A stretch of DNA of 64,000 nucleotides from Oleispirillum sp965228165 (GTDB lineage Bacteria; Pseudomonadota; Alphaproteobacteria; Rhodospirillales; Rhodospirillaceae), in contig CBDDHB010000003.1 in NCBI GenBank assembly GCA_965228165.1, positions 992,001-1,056,000 of the forward strand, given 5' to 3'. The position numbers and the translations under genes were made by a program. Positions within the stretch are counted from its first letter, which is position 1. Every line of letters starts with the position of its first letter. Shown here piece after piece: positions 17,771-26,476 of the stretch. The notes under the pieces are model-generated. The model made no database searches and had not been told where the DNA came from. It was given only the letters and a program-made list of their open reading frames with translations.

Positions 17771-18703
17771 TCAGCCGCAACCGCAACCGCCCGAGGCGGC
17801 CTTGACCTCGGCCCCGGCGTCGGCGCCCAGAGCCTCGGCGTCCGCCGCCGCGCCGATCCGCCTGGCCTCGAACACCCGGCTGCCGTCGAGCCGCGCCAGC
17901 CGCCCGGTGAAGGACAGGCCGCCGTCCGCCTCCAACCGCGCCAGACCGCCGATCGGGGTGCGGCAGGACCCGTCCAGAACCCGCAGGAAGGCCCGCTCGC
18001 AGGCCACCTCGGTCACGGTTTGCGGATGGTTGATCCGCGCCAGCCAACCCAGCGCCCGCGCGTCGTCGGCGCGGCAGGTGACGCCGATCGCCCCCTGCGC
18101 CACCGCCGGAAGCATTTCCTCCACCGAAAGGATTCCCGCCGCGCGGCGCACCAGCCCCAGACGGCGCAGGCCGGCCAGCGCCAGAAGCGTCGCATCGACC
18201 GCGCCGTCGTCCAGCTTGGACAGGCGCGACTGCACGTTGCCGCGAAACGACACCACCTTAAGGTCGGGCCGCCGCGCCAGCAGGAACGCGCCGCGCCGCA
18301 GGCTGGCGGTGCCGACCACCGCCCCCGGCGGCAGATCGTCGAGCCCCGACGCCACCCGCGACAGCAGGGCGTCGCGCGGATCCTCGCGCGGCAGCATGCA
18401 GGGCAGAACGATGCCGTCGGGCAGCCAGGTCGGCACGTCCTTCATCGAATGCACCGCGATGTCGATGCGGCGGTCCAGCATCGCCTCGTCGATTTCCTTG
18501 GTGAACAGGCCCTTGCCCCCCGCCTCCGCCAGGGGCCGGTCGAGGATGGCGTCGCCGGTGGTCTTGATCACCGTCACCGCGACGGCATAGGCGCCGGCCA
18601 GTTCCGGCACCGCGGCGGCAAGAGCGGCGGCGACCGCGTGGGTCTGGGCCAGGGCCAACGGGCTGCCACGGGTGCCGATAGTCAGAAGGGGCTGATGAGT
18701 CAT
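17771..18703 (-). CDS. hemC: Porphobilinogen deaminase (hydroxymethylbilane synthase)
   Basis: A 310-residue HemC. The N-terminus reads LLTIGTRGSPLALAQ. Substrate-binding motifs VIKTTGDAILDRPLAE, HSMKDVPT and GTASLRRGA are present, and the cysteine that carries the dipyrromethane cofactor is in VLDGSCRTPIGG. It joins four porphobilinogen units. The ATG at 18703 fits the family length, although the frame is open further upstream into tsaD DNA. The C-terminus ends in a small cysteine-rich tail (SGGCGCG), which is not part of the catalytic core. It is divergent from tsaD. Confidence 0.94.
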   Translation of the reverse strand: MTHQPLLTIGTRGSPLALAQTHAVAAALAAAVPELAGAYAVAVTVIKTTGDAILDRPLAEAGGKGLFTKEIDEAMLDRRIDIAVHSMKDVPTWLPDGIVLPCMLPREDPRDALLSRVASGLDDLPPGAVVGTASLRRGAFLLARRPDLKVVSFRGNVQSRLSKLDDGAVDATLLALAGLRRLGLVRRAAGILSVEEMLPAVAQGAIGVTCRADDARALGWLARINHPQTVTEVACERAFLRVLDGSCRTPIGGLARLEADGGLSFTGRLARLDGSRVFEARRIGAAADAEALGADAGAEVKAASGGCGCG

Positions 18704-18803
18704 CGCGCTCGAACCGAAAACCAATGCCAAGCCGCGCCTTTTCGCGGACGTCCGGATTTGTAGTGGTTGGCTCCACGCCTGCAAAGCGCTATTTGATGGT
18801 GCC

Positions 18804-19862
18804 ATGATCGTCTTGGGCATCGAAACCAGTTGCGATGAAACCGCCGCCGCCGTGGTCGATGGCGAACGGCGCATCCTGTCCAACGTCATCGCCTCGCAGA
18901 TCGCCACCCACCGCCCCTATGGCGGCGTGGTGCCGGAAATCGCGGCGCGCGCCCATCTGTCGCTGATCGACGGCGTGGTGCGCCAGGCGCTGGCCGATGC
19001 CGGACTGGGGATTTCCGGCATCGACGCGGTGGCCGCCGCCGCCGGGCCGGGCCTGATCGGCGGCGTCCTGGTCGGGGTGACCGCCGCCAAGGCGATCGCG
19101 GCGGCGCGCGGCATTCCCTTCGTCGCGGTCAACCACCTGGAAGGCCACGCCCTGACCCCCCGCCTGTCCGACGACGTCCCCTTCCCCTATCTTCTGCTGC
19201 TCACCTCCGGCGGGCATTGCCAGACCCTGATCGTCGAGGCTCCGGGGGCCTACCGCCGCCTCGGCACCACCATCGACGACGCGGCGGGCGAGGCCTTCGA
19301 CAAGGCGGCGAAGATGATGGGCCTGCCCTATCCCGGCGGGCCGGAAATCGAACGCCGCGCCGCTGCGGGCGACGCCAAGCGCTTCGCCCTGCCGCGGCCG
19401 ATGCTGCACGCGCCGGGATACGACTTTTCCTTCTCCGGCCTGAAGACGGCGGTGCGCCAGACCCTCTCCCGCCTGCCCGGCCCGCCGACCGAAACCGACG
19501 TCGCCGACCTGTGCGCCGGATTCCAGGCGGCGGTCACCGAGACCCTGTGCGGCCGCCTGAAACCCGCCATCGCCGCCTTCCGCCAGGCCTGCCCGCAGGG
19601 GCGCCATCTGGTCGCGGCGGGCGGCGTCGCCGCCAATTCGGCGCTGCGCGGCGGGCTCGCCGCCCTGGCGGAAAAATCCGGACTTGCCTTCGTCGCGCCG
19701 CCGTTGAAACTGTGTACCGACAACGGCGCGATGATCGCCTGGGCCGGACTGGAACGCCTGACCGCCTTCGGTCGGGGCGACGGCCTGGACTTCAAGCCGC
19801 GCCTGCGCTGGCCGCTGGACGCCGACGCGCCGAAGGCGCGCGGTGCCGGGGTCAAGGCCTGA
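18804..19862 (+). CDS. tsaD: tRNA N6-adenosine threonylcarbamoyltransferase
   Basis: A 352-residue TsaD (Kae1/Gcp family). Visible motifs are MIVLGIETSCDETAAAVVD at the start, the metal-binding HLEGH, the nucleotide loop LLTSGGHCQTL, and SFSGLKTAVRQ. It transfers the threonylcarbamoyl group to A37 of ANN-reading tRNAs, with TsaB, TsaC and TsaE. The hemC-tsaD divergent layout followed by gpsA is common in alphaproteobacteria. The 100-base gap to hemC holds both promoters. Start at ATG 18804 is the first codon of the conserved sequence. Confidence 0.96.
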   Translation: MIVLGIETSCDETAAAVVDGERRILSNVIASQIATHRPYGGVVPEIAARAHLSLIDGVVRQALADAGLGISGIDAVAAAAGPGLIGGVLVGVTAAKAIAAARGIPFVAVNHLEGHALTPRLSDDVPFPYLLLLTSGGHCQTLIVEAPGAYRRLGTTIDDAAGEAFDKAAKMMGLPYPGGPEIERRAAAGDAKRFALPRPMLHAPGYDFSFSGLKTAVRQTLSRLPGPPTETDVADLCAGFQAAVTETLCGRLKPAIAAFRQACPQGRHLVAAGGVAANSALRGGLAALAEKSGLAFVAPPLKLCTDNGAMIAWAGLERLTAFGRGDGLDFKPRLRWPLDADAPKARGAGVKA

Positions 19863-19890
19863 ACAACCGCACACGGGGGAACACATCGCC

Positions 19891-20886
19891 ATGGAACGGA
19901 TCGGCATCGTCGGCGCGGGCGCCTGGGGCACCGCGCTTGCCATCACCGCGGCCCGGGCCGGACGCTCCGTCACCCTGTGGGCGCACGAGACCGACGTGGT
20001 CGAAGGGATCAACGCGGCGCGCGAGAACTCGGTCTTCCTGCCCGGAGTGCGCCTCGACGAAGCGATCGTCGCCACCACCGACCTGAAACGCATCGCCGCC
20101 GATTCCGACGTAGTGCTGTGGGTCACCCCGGCGCAGTTCGCCCGCCCGGTGCTGCGCGATTTCTCCCGCCACCACCGCCCCGGCGTGCCGGTGGTGATGT
20201 GCGCCAAGGGGATCGAGGAAGGCTCCTTCGCCCTGATGAGCGAGGTGCTGACCCAGGAACTGCCGCGCGTCCCCTGGGGGGTTCTCTCCGGCCCCACCTT
20301 CGCCGCCGAGGTGGCGAAGGGCCTGCCCACCGCGATCACCCTGGCCTGCGCCGACGAATCCCTGGCCAAACGCCTGGCGCACGCCATCGGCGCCCCCGGA
20401 TTCCGCCCCTATTGGTCGCAGGACGTGGTCGCGGCGGAGGTCGGCGGCGCGGTGAAGAACGTGCTCGCCATCGCCTGCGGCATCGTCTCGGGGCGCGGCC
20501 TCGGCCACAACGCCCAGGCCGCCCTGATCACCCGGGGCATGGCCGAGATCACCCGCCTCGCCGTCGCCAAGGGGGCCAACCCGGTCTCCCTGATGGGCTT
20601 GGCCGGGCTGGGCGATCTGATCCTCACCGCCACCTCGCTGCTGTCGCGCAACTTCTCGCTCGGCGTCGCCCTCGGCCAGGGCCGAAGCCTCGCCGAGGTG
20701 CTGGGGGAACGCCGCGCCGTCACCGAAGGCGTCGCCACCGCGCGGGCCGCCCGCGACCTTGCCGCCAAGACCGGCATCGACATGCCGATCGCGTCCGCCG
20801 TCGCCGCCGTGCTGTTCGACGGCGCGGACATCGGCGCGACGATTTCCGACCTGCTGACGCGCCCCTTGCGCGCCGAACGGGACTGA
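19891..20886 (+). CDS. gpsA: Glycerol-3-phosphate dehydrogenase [NAD(P)+]
   Basis: A 331-residue GpsA. The dinucleotide-binding motif is GIVGAGAWGTALAI. The family segments GPTFAAEVAKGLPTA, the catalytic-lysine region EVGGAVKNVLAIACG, and GLAGLGDLILTATS are all visible. It reduces dihydroxyacetone phosphate to sn-glycerol 3-phosphate for phospholipid synthesis. It starts 28 bases after tsaD and is followed within 17 bases by the YciI-like gene, so the three are likely co-transcribed. Confidence 0.96.
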   Translation: MERIGIVGAGAWGTALAITAARAGRSVTLWAHETDVVEGINAARENSVFLPGVRLDEAIVATTDLKRIAADSDVVLWVTPAQFARPVLRDFSRHHRPGVPVVMCAKGIEEGSFALMSEVLTQELPRVPWGVLSGPTFAAEVAKGLPTAITLACADESLAKRLAHAIGAPGFRPYWSQDVVAAEVGGAVKNVLAIACGIVSGRGLGHNAQAALITRGMAEITRLAVAKGANPVSLMGLAGLGDLILTATSLLSRNFSLGVALGQGRSLAEVLGERRAVTEGVATARAARDLAAKTGIDMPIASAVAAVLFDGADIGATISDLLTRPLRAERD

Positions 20887-20903
20887 CGCAACCGGAGGAA
20901 ACC

Positions 20904-21185
20904 ATGCTGTTCGCCGTCACCTGCCTCGACAAACCCGGCTCCGCCGAGCTGCGGCTGGCCAACCGCCCCGCCCACCTAGACTACGCCAAGAACCAGCCCC
21001 TGATCATCGGCGGGCCGCTGCTTTCCGACGACGGCGAACGGATGATCGGCTCGCTGCTGGTGGTCGAGGCCGAGGACCGGAAAACCCTGGACGCCATCCT
21101 CGCCGCCGACCCCTACGTCAAGGCGGGCCTGTTCGACAGCGTCGCCGTCCACCCGTTCAAGAAGGTCCTGCCGCTGGCGGAGTGA
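20904..21185 (+). CDS. YciI-like protein
   Basis: A 93-residue protein of the YCII family: MLFAVTCLDKPGSAELR, then RPAHLDYAKN containing the conserved His and Asp, IIGGPLLSDDG, and DPYVKAGLFDSVAVHPF. These small ferredoxin-like-fold proteins have an His-Asp pair in a putative active site but no agreed reaction. A good ribosome site (CGGAGGAA) precedes ATG 20904. Placement after gpsA is common among alphaproteobacteria. Confidence 0.88.
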   Translation: MLFAVTCLDKPGSAELRLANRPAHLDYAKNQPLIIGGPLLSDDGERMIGSLLVVEAEDRKTLDAILAADPYVKAGLFDSVAVHPFKKVLPLAE

Positions 21186-21194
21186 AAAACCAAA

Positions 21195-21369
21195 CCAGGG
21201 CTCCGCCCTGGACCCGGCAAGGGGCTCGGCCCCTTGCATCCCAATAGTTTTTCGCCGCGCAGCGGCTATCGACCATCACGCGGAAGCGACGGTTCTATGC
21301 CGCTTCGCGGCAAAAGAATTCATGGGATCAAAGGGCCTTGGGCCCTTTGCAAGTGCGGGCGGAGCCCGC
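21195..21369. repeat. Inverted pair of palindromic (REP/BIME-like) units
   Basis: The 203-base gap between the YciI-like gene and the EVE-domain gene holds six stem-loops arranged as two mirrored units. Left unit: 21195-21211 (7 bp), 21218-21236 (8 bp), 21254-21266 (5 bp). Right unit, in opposite orientation: 21299-21311 (5 bp), 21329-21349 (9 bp), 21355-21369 (6 bp). The segments between the hairpins also match when one unit is reverse-complemented. It may end the gpsA transcript, but its symmetry suggests a mobile or structural repeat family. Confidence 0.75.
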
Positions 21370-21388
21370 GGGTTTTGGGAGACCCGAC

Positions 21389-21802
21389 ATGGCGCATTGG
21401 CTGATGAAGTCCGAACCCGGCGAGTGGGGCTGGGCGCACCAGGTGGCGGTGCCCTCCGCGCCGTGGAACAACGTGCGCAACCATCAGGCGGCGAAGAACC
21501 TGAAGGCGATGCGGGTCGGCGACACCGCGTTTTTCTATCACTCGGTGACCGAAAAGCGGATCGTCGGCATTCTCGAGGTGGTGGGCGAGGCGGAACCCGA
21601 TCCCGGCGATCCGACCGGGCGTTTCGTCCAGGTGCGGGTACGCGCGGTCGAGCCCCTGCCCCGCCCGGTGACCCTGGCCGAGATCAAGGCCGATCCTTCG
21701 TTGTCGCAACTGGCGTTGGTGCGGCAGGTGCGCCTGTCGGTGATGCCGGTTCCCGACGACGCCTGGGCGCGCATCCGGGCGCTGGGCGGTCTTGCGCCAT
21801 GA
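21389..21802 (+). CDS. EVE (PUA-like) domain protein
   Basis: A 137-residue single-domain EVE protein: MAHWLMKSEPGEWGW, VRNHQAAKNLKAMRVGD, FYHSVTEKRIVGI and ARAV-type later strands. EVE domains have a PUA-like fold that binds modified bases in DNA or RNA. Stand-alone copies like this are widespread and of uncertain role. The start is ATG 21389, which gives the canonical family N-terminus. Its stop overlaps the start of the HAD hydrolase gene (ATGA), so the two are translationally coupled. Confidence 0.92.
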   Translation: MAHWLMKSEPGEWGWAHQVAVPSAPWNNVRNHQAAKNLKAMRVGDTAFFYHSVTEKRIVGILEVVGEAEPDPGDPTGRFVQVRVRAVEPLPRPVTLAEIKADPSLSQLALVRQVRLSVMPVPDDAWARIRALGGLAP

Positions 21803-22422
21803 TCCGCTGCGTGGTGTTCGACTTCGACGGCACATTGGTTCTGTCCAACGCGATCAAGCGGGACGGGTTTTTCGCCGTGGCCGGGGGATACCCCGGCGGC
21901 GCGGCGGCGATGGAAGGGGTGCTCGCCGATCCGCCGGGCGACCGCTTCGCGATCATGGCCGCCTTCGCCGCGCGCTTCGGCGCGGACGCCGGGGATTTGG
22001 CGGAGGCTTACGGCGCGTGGTGCGAGGCGCGCATCCTGACCTGCCCGGAACGGCCGGGAGCGTCGGCGTGTCTGGCGGACTTGCGGGCGCGGGGGATTCC
22101 CGCCTGGATCAACAACGCGACCCCCGAAGCGCCGTTGCGCGCCGTGGTGGCGCGGCGCTATCCGCCCGGAAGTTTCGCCGGGGTATTGGGCGGTCATGGC
22201 CGCAAGGAACCGAATCTGCGGGCGATTCTGGCGACGACGGGCCTTGCCGCGCCCGAGATGCTGATGGTTGGCGACGGCGCGGACGACCGCGCGGGCGCCC
22301 AGGGCGTCGGCTGCCGCTTCGTCGGCCTGACCGACGGCAGCCTGGCGCGACAGCCCGACGCCGGAGATCTGCTGGCCGATTTGGCCGATCTGACGGCGCG
22401 GATCGACGTGTTCAGGCCATGA
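21799..22422 (+). CDS. HAD-superfamily hydrolase (phosphoglycolate phosphatase-like)
   Basis: A 207-residue HAD protein. Motif I is VVFDFDGTLV (nucleophile and acid Asp), motif II is NNATPEAPL, the motif III lysine is in GHGRKEPN, and motif IV is MVGDGADDRAGA. A helical cap lies between motifs I and II. The family dephosphorylates small metabolites and the substrate cannot be assigned. In this position, just before nucleotide-sugar genes, a sugar phosphate is possible. The gene overlaps the EVE gene by 4 bases. Confidence 0.87.
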   Translation: MIRCVVFDFDGTLVLSNAIKRDGFFAVAGGYPGGAAAMEGVLADPPGDRFAIMAAFAARFGADAGDLAEAYGAWCEARILTCPERPGASACLADLRARGIPAWINNATPEAPLRAVVARRYPPGSFAGVLGGHGRKEPNLRAILATTGLAAPEMLMVGDGADDRAGAQGVGCRFVGLTDGSLARQPDAGDLLADLADLTARIDVFRP

Positions 22423-22489
22423 ATTGACTTTGCCCAAGGCCTCGCCGACAATTCCCGCCCCTTCCCGTCCTCAAGGCCCGGATTCCGTC

Positions 22490-23491
22490 ATGACCGCATC
22501 CCGCAAGACCGCGCTGATCTTCGGCATTTCCGGCCAGGACGGCGGTTATCTGGCACGTCTGCTGCTGGACAAGGGCTATGTGGTCCACGGCACCTCCCGC
22601 GACGCCGAAGCCAGTTCCTTCGCCAATCTGGCGGCGCTGAAGGTGCGCGACCGGGTGACCACCCACTCCACGGCGCTGAACGACTTCCGCAGCGTGTTGC
22701 AGACCGTCGCCCGGGTCGAACCGGACGAGATTTATAATTTGTCGGGGCAAAGCTCGGTCGGTCTCTCGTTCCAGCAGCCGGTGGAGACCCTGGACAGCAT
22801 CGCCTCCGCCACCTTGAACGTATTGGAAGCGTTGCGTTTCCTCGCCGCGCCGATCCGTTTCTACAACGCCGGATCGTCGGAATGCTTCGGCAACACCGGC
22901 GAGGACCCGGCGGACGAGGACTCGCCTTTCCGTCCGCGCAGCCCCTATGCGGTGGCCAAGGCGACGGCCTTCTGGGAAATCGCCAACTACCGCGAAAGCT
23001 ATGGCCTGTTCGCCTGTTCGGGGATTCTGTTCAACCACGAATCGCCAATGCGACCGGGCCGCTTCGTCACCCGCAAGATCGCCGCGGCGGCGGCGCGCAT
23101 CGCCCGCGACGGCGGCGGCACGGTCAGCCTGGGCGATCTGTCGGTGCGCCGCGACTGGGGCTGGGCGCCGGAATACGTGGAAGCGATGTGGGCGATGCTG
23201 CAACGCCCCGAACCCGAGGACTTCGTCATCGCCACCGGCGAGGCCAACCCGTTGTCCGATTTCGCCGAGGCCGCCTTCGCCGCTTTCGATCTCGATTGGC
23301 GGGCGCATGTGAACAGCGATCCGGCCCTGCTGCGGCCTTCGGAAATCCGTTGCGGCTTCGGCAACGCCGCGAAGGCCAAGGCGAAACTCGGCTGGTCGGC
23401 GCGCACCAGGATGCGCGAGGTCGCCCGCCGCATGGCGATGGCGGAACGCGTCCGCCTGGACGGCGAGTCCATCGACGGGTGGCTGTTCTGA
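22490..23491 (+). CDS. NDP-sugar dehydratase/epimerase, GDP-mannose 4,6-dehydratase-like
   Basis: A 333-residue extended SDR. The NAD(P) motif is FGISGQDGGYLARLL, the catalytic serine region is NAGSSECFG, and the YxxxK pair is in SPYAVAK. The C-terminal half (FNHESPMRPGRFVTRKI, SLGDLSVRRDWGWAPEYV) closely follows Gmd. It lacks the Gmd loop that follows the first strand in the true Gmd at 29688 (the SSSFNTGRIDHLY segment), so it may use another substrate or make the next change on a 6-deoxy sugar. It is the first gene of the plus-strand glycan operon, and its TGA overlaps the next ATG. Confidence 0.82.
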   Translation: MTASRKTALIFGISGQDGGYLARLLLDKGYVVHGTSRDAEASSFANLAALKVRDRVTTHSTALNDFRSVLQTVARVEPDEIYNLSGQSSVGLSFQQPVETLDSIASATLNVLEALRFLAAPIRFYNAGSSECFGNTGEDPADEDSPFRPRSPYAVAKATAFWEIANYRESYGLFACSGILFNHESPMRPGRFVTRKIAAAAARIARDGGGTVSLGDLSVRRDWGWAPEYVEAMWAMLQRPEPEDFVIATGEANPLSDFAEAAFAAFDLDWRAHVNSDPALLRPSEIRCGFGNAAKAKAKLGWSARTRMREVARRMAMAERVRLDGESIDGWLF

Positions 23492-24606
23492 TGCTGAAGG
23501 ATCTGCTGCGTCCCTGGAAATTCCGCGCCGCCGCCCTGCCCTGGCGGGTCACCGCCGCGACCGGCCTCTACCGGGGCGAGGGCGCGCCGGTGCAATTCGT
23601 CATCGAAAAGGCGGACTGGGCGATCCGCTGGGTCGGCGAACACGTCCGCGACGAGATCAACGCCCTCGCCCCCGGCAGCGTCGCCACCACCGTCGAGCCG
23701 CAGCGCATCGCCCATCGCGTCGTGCATTTCGGTTCGCAATACATGTGGCTGGCCTGGGGTCCGCGCCTGCCGCGCGGCAACCGCTATGTCACCTCGTTCT
23801 TCCACGGCAAGCCCGAGGACGGGCCGGAAATCGCCCGCCACATCGACCGGTTCCTCGACAGCGTCCCCGATCTTTCGATGATCGTCACCGGCGCCGGACT
23901 GATCGAAAACCGCCTGCTCGGCTGGGGCGTGCCCCGCGAAAAGGTGGTCCGCATCCCGATCGGCGTCGACATGCGGGCCTTCGCGCCGCCCTCGCCCGAG
24001 CAACGGGCGGCGGCGCGCGCCCGCTTCGGCATCGCGCCGGACCGCGTCGTCGTCGGCTCGTTCCAGAAGGACGGCCAGGGCTGGGGCGACGGCATGGAGC
24101 CGAAGCGGATCAAGGGCCCCGACGTCTTCGTCGCGGCGGTGGCCGAACTCGCCAAGGACTTCCCGGTGACCGCCTTCCTCACCGGACCGGCGCGCGGCTA
24201 CGTCAAGCGGGAGCTGGAGGCGCGGGGGATTCCCTTCATCCACACCTATGCCAAGGGCCACGCCGAACTGGTGGAATGCTATCATGCGCTCGACCTGTAT
24301 TGCGTCACCTCGCGCGAGGAGGGCGGACCGATGGGCCTGATGGAAGGCATGTCCAGCGGCGTGCCGGTGGTCTCCACCCGCGTCGGCATGGCCCCCGATT
24401 TGATCGCCGACGGACTTTGCGGCGCGCTGACCGAGCCGGAGGACGCCTCCGCCATCGCCGCCCGCGCCTCCGCCATCCTCTCCCTGCCGGAGGATGCCGC
24501 CCGCGCCCTGAAGGACGCGGCGCGGGAAGCGGTCAAGGTCGCCGACTGGCCGGTGGTCGGTCGCGACCATTGGGCCAGGGTCTATCAACCGCTGCTGCAC
24601 CGATGA
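23491..24606 (+). CDS. Glycosyltransferase, GT4 type
   Basis: A 371-residue GT-B transferase. The C-terminal half carries the GT4 nucleotide-sugar site (TSREEGGPMGLMEGMSSG, then VPVVSTRVGMAPDLI) and a family-typical glycine-containing loop (GSFQKDGQGWGD). The N-terminal acceptor domain is less conserved. It probably adds one sugar to a lipid-linked glycan at the inner face of the membrane. ATG 23491 overlaps the upstream stop, and its own stop overlaps the next start, so translation is coupled. Donor and acceptor are unknown. Confidence 0.85.
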   Translation: MLKDLLRPWKFRAAALPWRVTAATGLYRGEGAPVQFVIEKADWAIRWVGEHVRDEINALAPGSVATTVEPQRIAHRVVHFGSQYMWLAWGPRLPRGNRYVTSFFHGKPEDGPEIARHIDRFLDSVPDLSMIVTGAGLIENRLLGWGVPREKVVRIPIGVDMRAFAPPSPEQRAAARARFGIAPDRVVVGSFQKDGQGWGDGMEPKRIKGPDVFVAAVAELAKDFPVTAFLTGPARGYVKRELEARGIPFIHTYAKGHAELVECYHALDLYCVTSREEGGPMGLMEGMSSGVPVVSTRVGMAPDLIADGLCGALTEPEDASAIAARASAILSLPEDAARALKDAAREAVKVADWPVVGRDHWARVYQPLLHR

Positions 24607-25712
24607 GCGCCAGAACCCACCGCGATCCCCTGCTGAAATCCCTGCTGCGTTCCGGCTGGCGCACCGCCCTGCTGGCGCGGGCGCTGGCGGCGACGCCGGT
24701 CTCGGGCGGCGGCGGCGCCCCCCGCGTCTTCTACGGCGGGGCGCGATCCGGCAACGTCGGCGGGCCGCTGGTCAAGGTGAAACGCCTGAAGGAATACTTC
24801 CCCGAGCATCCCTGGACCTTCAATCTGGTCTACGCCCTGTCCAACGCCCCCTATCTCTCCGCCGCCGCCCTCGACTGGCTGCGTCTCCGGAAAGTCCCGA
24901 TCGTCCTCAACCAGAACGGCGTGTTCTATCCCGGCTGGTACGCGGGCGACTGGCGGGGGATGAACGCGGCGATGGCGCGCGCCTACCACCGCGCCGACCA
25001 TGTGTTCTGGCAAAGCGACTTCTGCCGCCGCGCCGCGAACCGCTTCCTCGGGGAAAGGCAGGGGCCGGGCGAGATTCTGTTCAACGCCATCGACACCCGC
25101 CACTTTTGCCCCGCCGAGGCGCGGCCCGAACGCCCCTTCACCTTCCTGCTCTCCGGCAAGATCGACGCCCACATCGCCTATCGCCTGGAGGCCACCATCG
25201 CCGGACTGGCGGCGGCGCGGCACGCCGGGCTCGACGCCCGCCTCGCCATCGCCGGATGGGTCGCCGACGCCGCCCGCGCCACGGCGGACGACCTGATCGC
25301 GCGGCTGGGCCTGAAGGACGCGGTGGACTTCAGCGGGGCCTATACGCAAGAGAACGCGCCCGCCGTCTACCGCGCCGCCGACGCCTACGTGATGACCAAG
25401 TACCTCGACCCCTGCCCCAACACCGTCCTCGAGGCGATGGCCTGCGGCCTGCCGGTCCTCTATTCCGCCAGTGGCGGCGTCCCCGAACTGGTGGGGGCGG
25501 ACGCGGGCGTCGGCCTGCCCCTGGCCGAGGACTGGGAGGCGATTCACGCCCCCACCGCCGAGGTGATCGGCGAGGGCATGCTGGCGGTGGCGAAGGCCGC
25601 CCCGGCGATGCGGGTTGCCGCCCGCGCCCGCGCCGTGGCAGAGTTCGACATCGCGCCCTGGATCGACCGCCACGCCCAGGTTTTCCGTTCCCTGCTGGAG
25701 ACCCGCCGGTGA
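24603..25712 (+). CDS. Glycosyltransferase, GT4 type
   Basis: A 369-residue GT-B transferase. The donor site is visible as CPNTVLEAMACGLPVLYSAS followed by GGVPELVG. In the N-terminal half, ARSGNVGGPLVKVKRL and VLNQNGVFYP are seen. The gene overlaps both neighbours by 4 bases in the same operon. It shares general fold but little detailed sequence with the transferase just upstream, so it probably forms a different linkage. Donor sugar not known, with GDP-fucose or GDP-mannose as candidates from context. Confidence 0.85.
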   Translation: MSARTHRDPLLKSLLRSGWRTALLARALAATPVSGGGGAPRVFYGGARSGNVGGPLVKVKRLKEYFPEHPWTFNLVYALSNAPYLSAAALDWLRLRKVPIVLNQNGVFYPGWYAGDWRGMNAAMARAYHRADHVFWQSDFCRRAANRFLGERQGPGEILFNAIDTRHFCPAEARPERPFTFLLSGKIDAHIAYRLEATIAGLAAARHAGLDARLAIAGWVADAARATADDLIARLGLKDAVDFSGAYTQENAPAVYRAADAYVMTKYLDPCPNTVLEAMACGLPVLYSASGGVPELVGADAGVGLPLAEDWEAIHAPTAEVIGEGMLAVAKAAPAMRVAARARAVAEFDIAPWIDRHAQVFRSLLETRR

Positions 25713-26476
25713 AATCCCTGTTGCTCACCCTTGCCGACCTTTTGGGAACGATCTGGCGTCTACTGCCGGAACGCCTGCGCACCGGCCTGATCACCGGCCT
25801 TCTGGTGCTCGACTCCCGCCATCCCGACCCGGCGCAGGGGCTGCGCCGACTGTTCGCGGCGCGCGACCGCCTGGAACGGGTCACCGCCGAGCGCGCCATG
25901 GCCCTCGGCAAAGGCGAACACCCGAAGCACCGTCTGACCGGCTACCACGACTTCTTCATCGACCGCATCGCCGATGGCGAACGGGTGCTCGACGTCGGTT
26001 GCGGCTATGGCGCGGTGGCGCGCGACATCGCCACCGCCCGCCCCGCCTCCGCCGTGGTCGGCATCGACATGAACCCGCCCCGCCTCGCCCAGGCGCGCGC
26101 CGCCGTCAATCCGCCCAACCTCTCCTTCGTCGAGGGCGACGCCACCCGCGCGGTGCCGGACGGCGGCTGGGACACGGTGGTGCTGTCCAACGTGCTGGAA
26201 CACATCGTCGACCGCGTCGGGTTCCTGGCGGCGCTGATCGCCGCCACCGGCGCGACCAAATTCCTGATCCGGGTGCCGCATTTCGAACGCGAATGGCAGA
26301 TGGCGCTGCGCAAGGAACTGGGGGTAAACTATTACGGTGACGACGATCACAAGATCGAACACACTCTGGCGGAGTTCCGCGCCGAAGTGGAGCGCGCGGG
26401 TTTGCGCATCGTCGAAGTCACCACCCCTTGGGGGGAAATCTGGGCCGACTGCCGCAGCGAAAAGGGACAATCGTGA
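25709..26476 (+). CDS. SAM-dependent methyltransferase
   Basis: A 255-residue class I methyltransferase. The SAM motif is RVLDVGCGYGAVARDI near residue 90, followed by VVGIDMNPPRL (acidic end of strand 2) and TVVLSNVLEHIVDR (motif IV). A basic amphipathic N-terminus of about 40 residues may associate with the membrane. It starts with GTG at 25709, overlapping the previous stop as GTGA. Within the operon it could O-methylate a glycan residue or end-cap a chain. The acceptor cannot be read from the sequence. Confidence 0.85.
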   Translation: MKSLLLTLADLLGTIWRLLPERLRTGLITGLLVLDSRHPDPAQGLRRLFAARDRLERVTAERAMALGKGEHPKHRLTGYHDFFIDRIADGERVLDVGCGYGAVARDIATARPASAVVGIDMNPPRLAQARAAVNPPNLSFVEGDATRAVPDGGWDTVVLSNVLEHIVDRVGFLAALIAATGATKFLIRVPHFEREWQMALRKELGVNYYGDDDHKIEHTLAEFRAEVERAGLRIVEVTTPWGEIWADCRSEKGQS

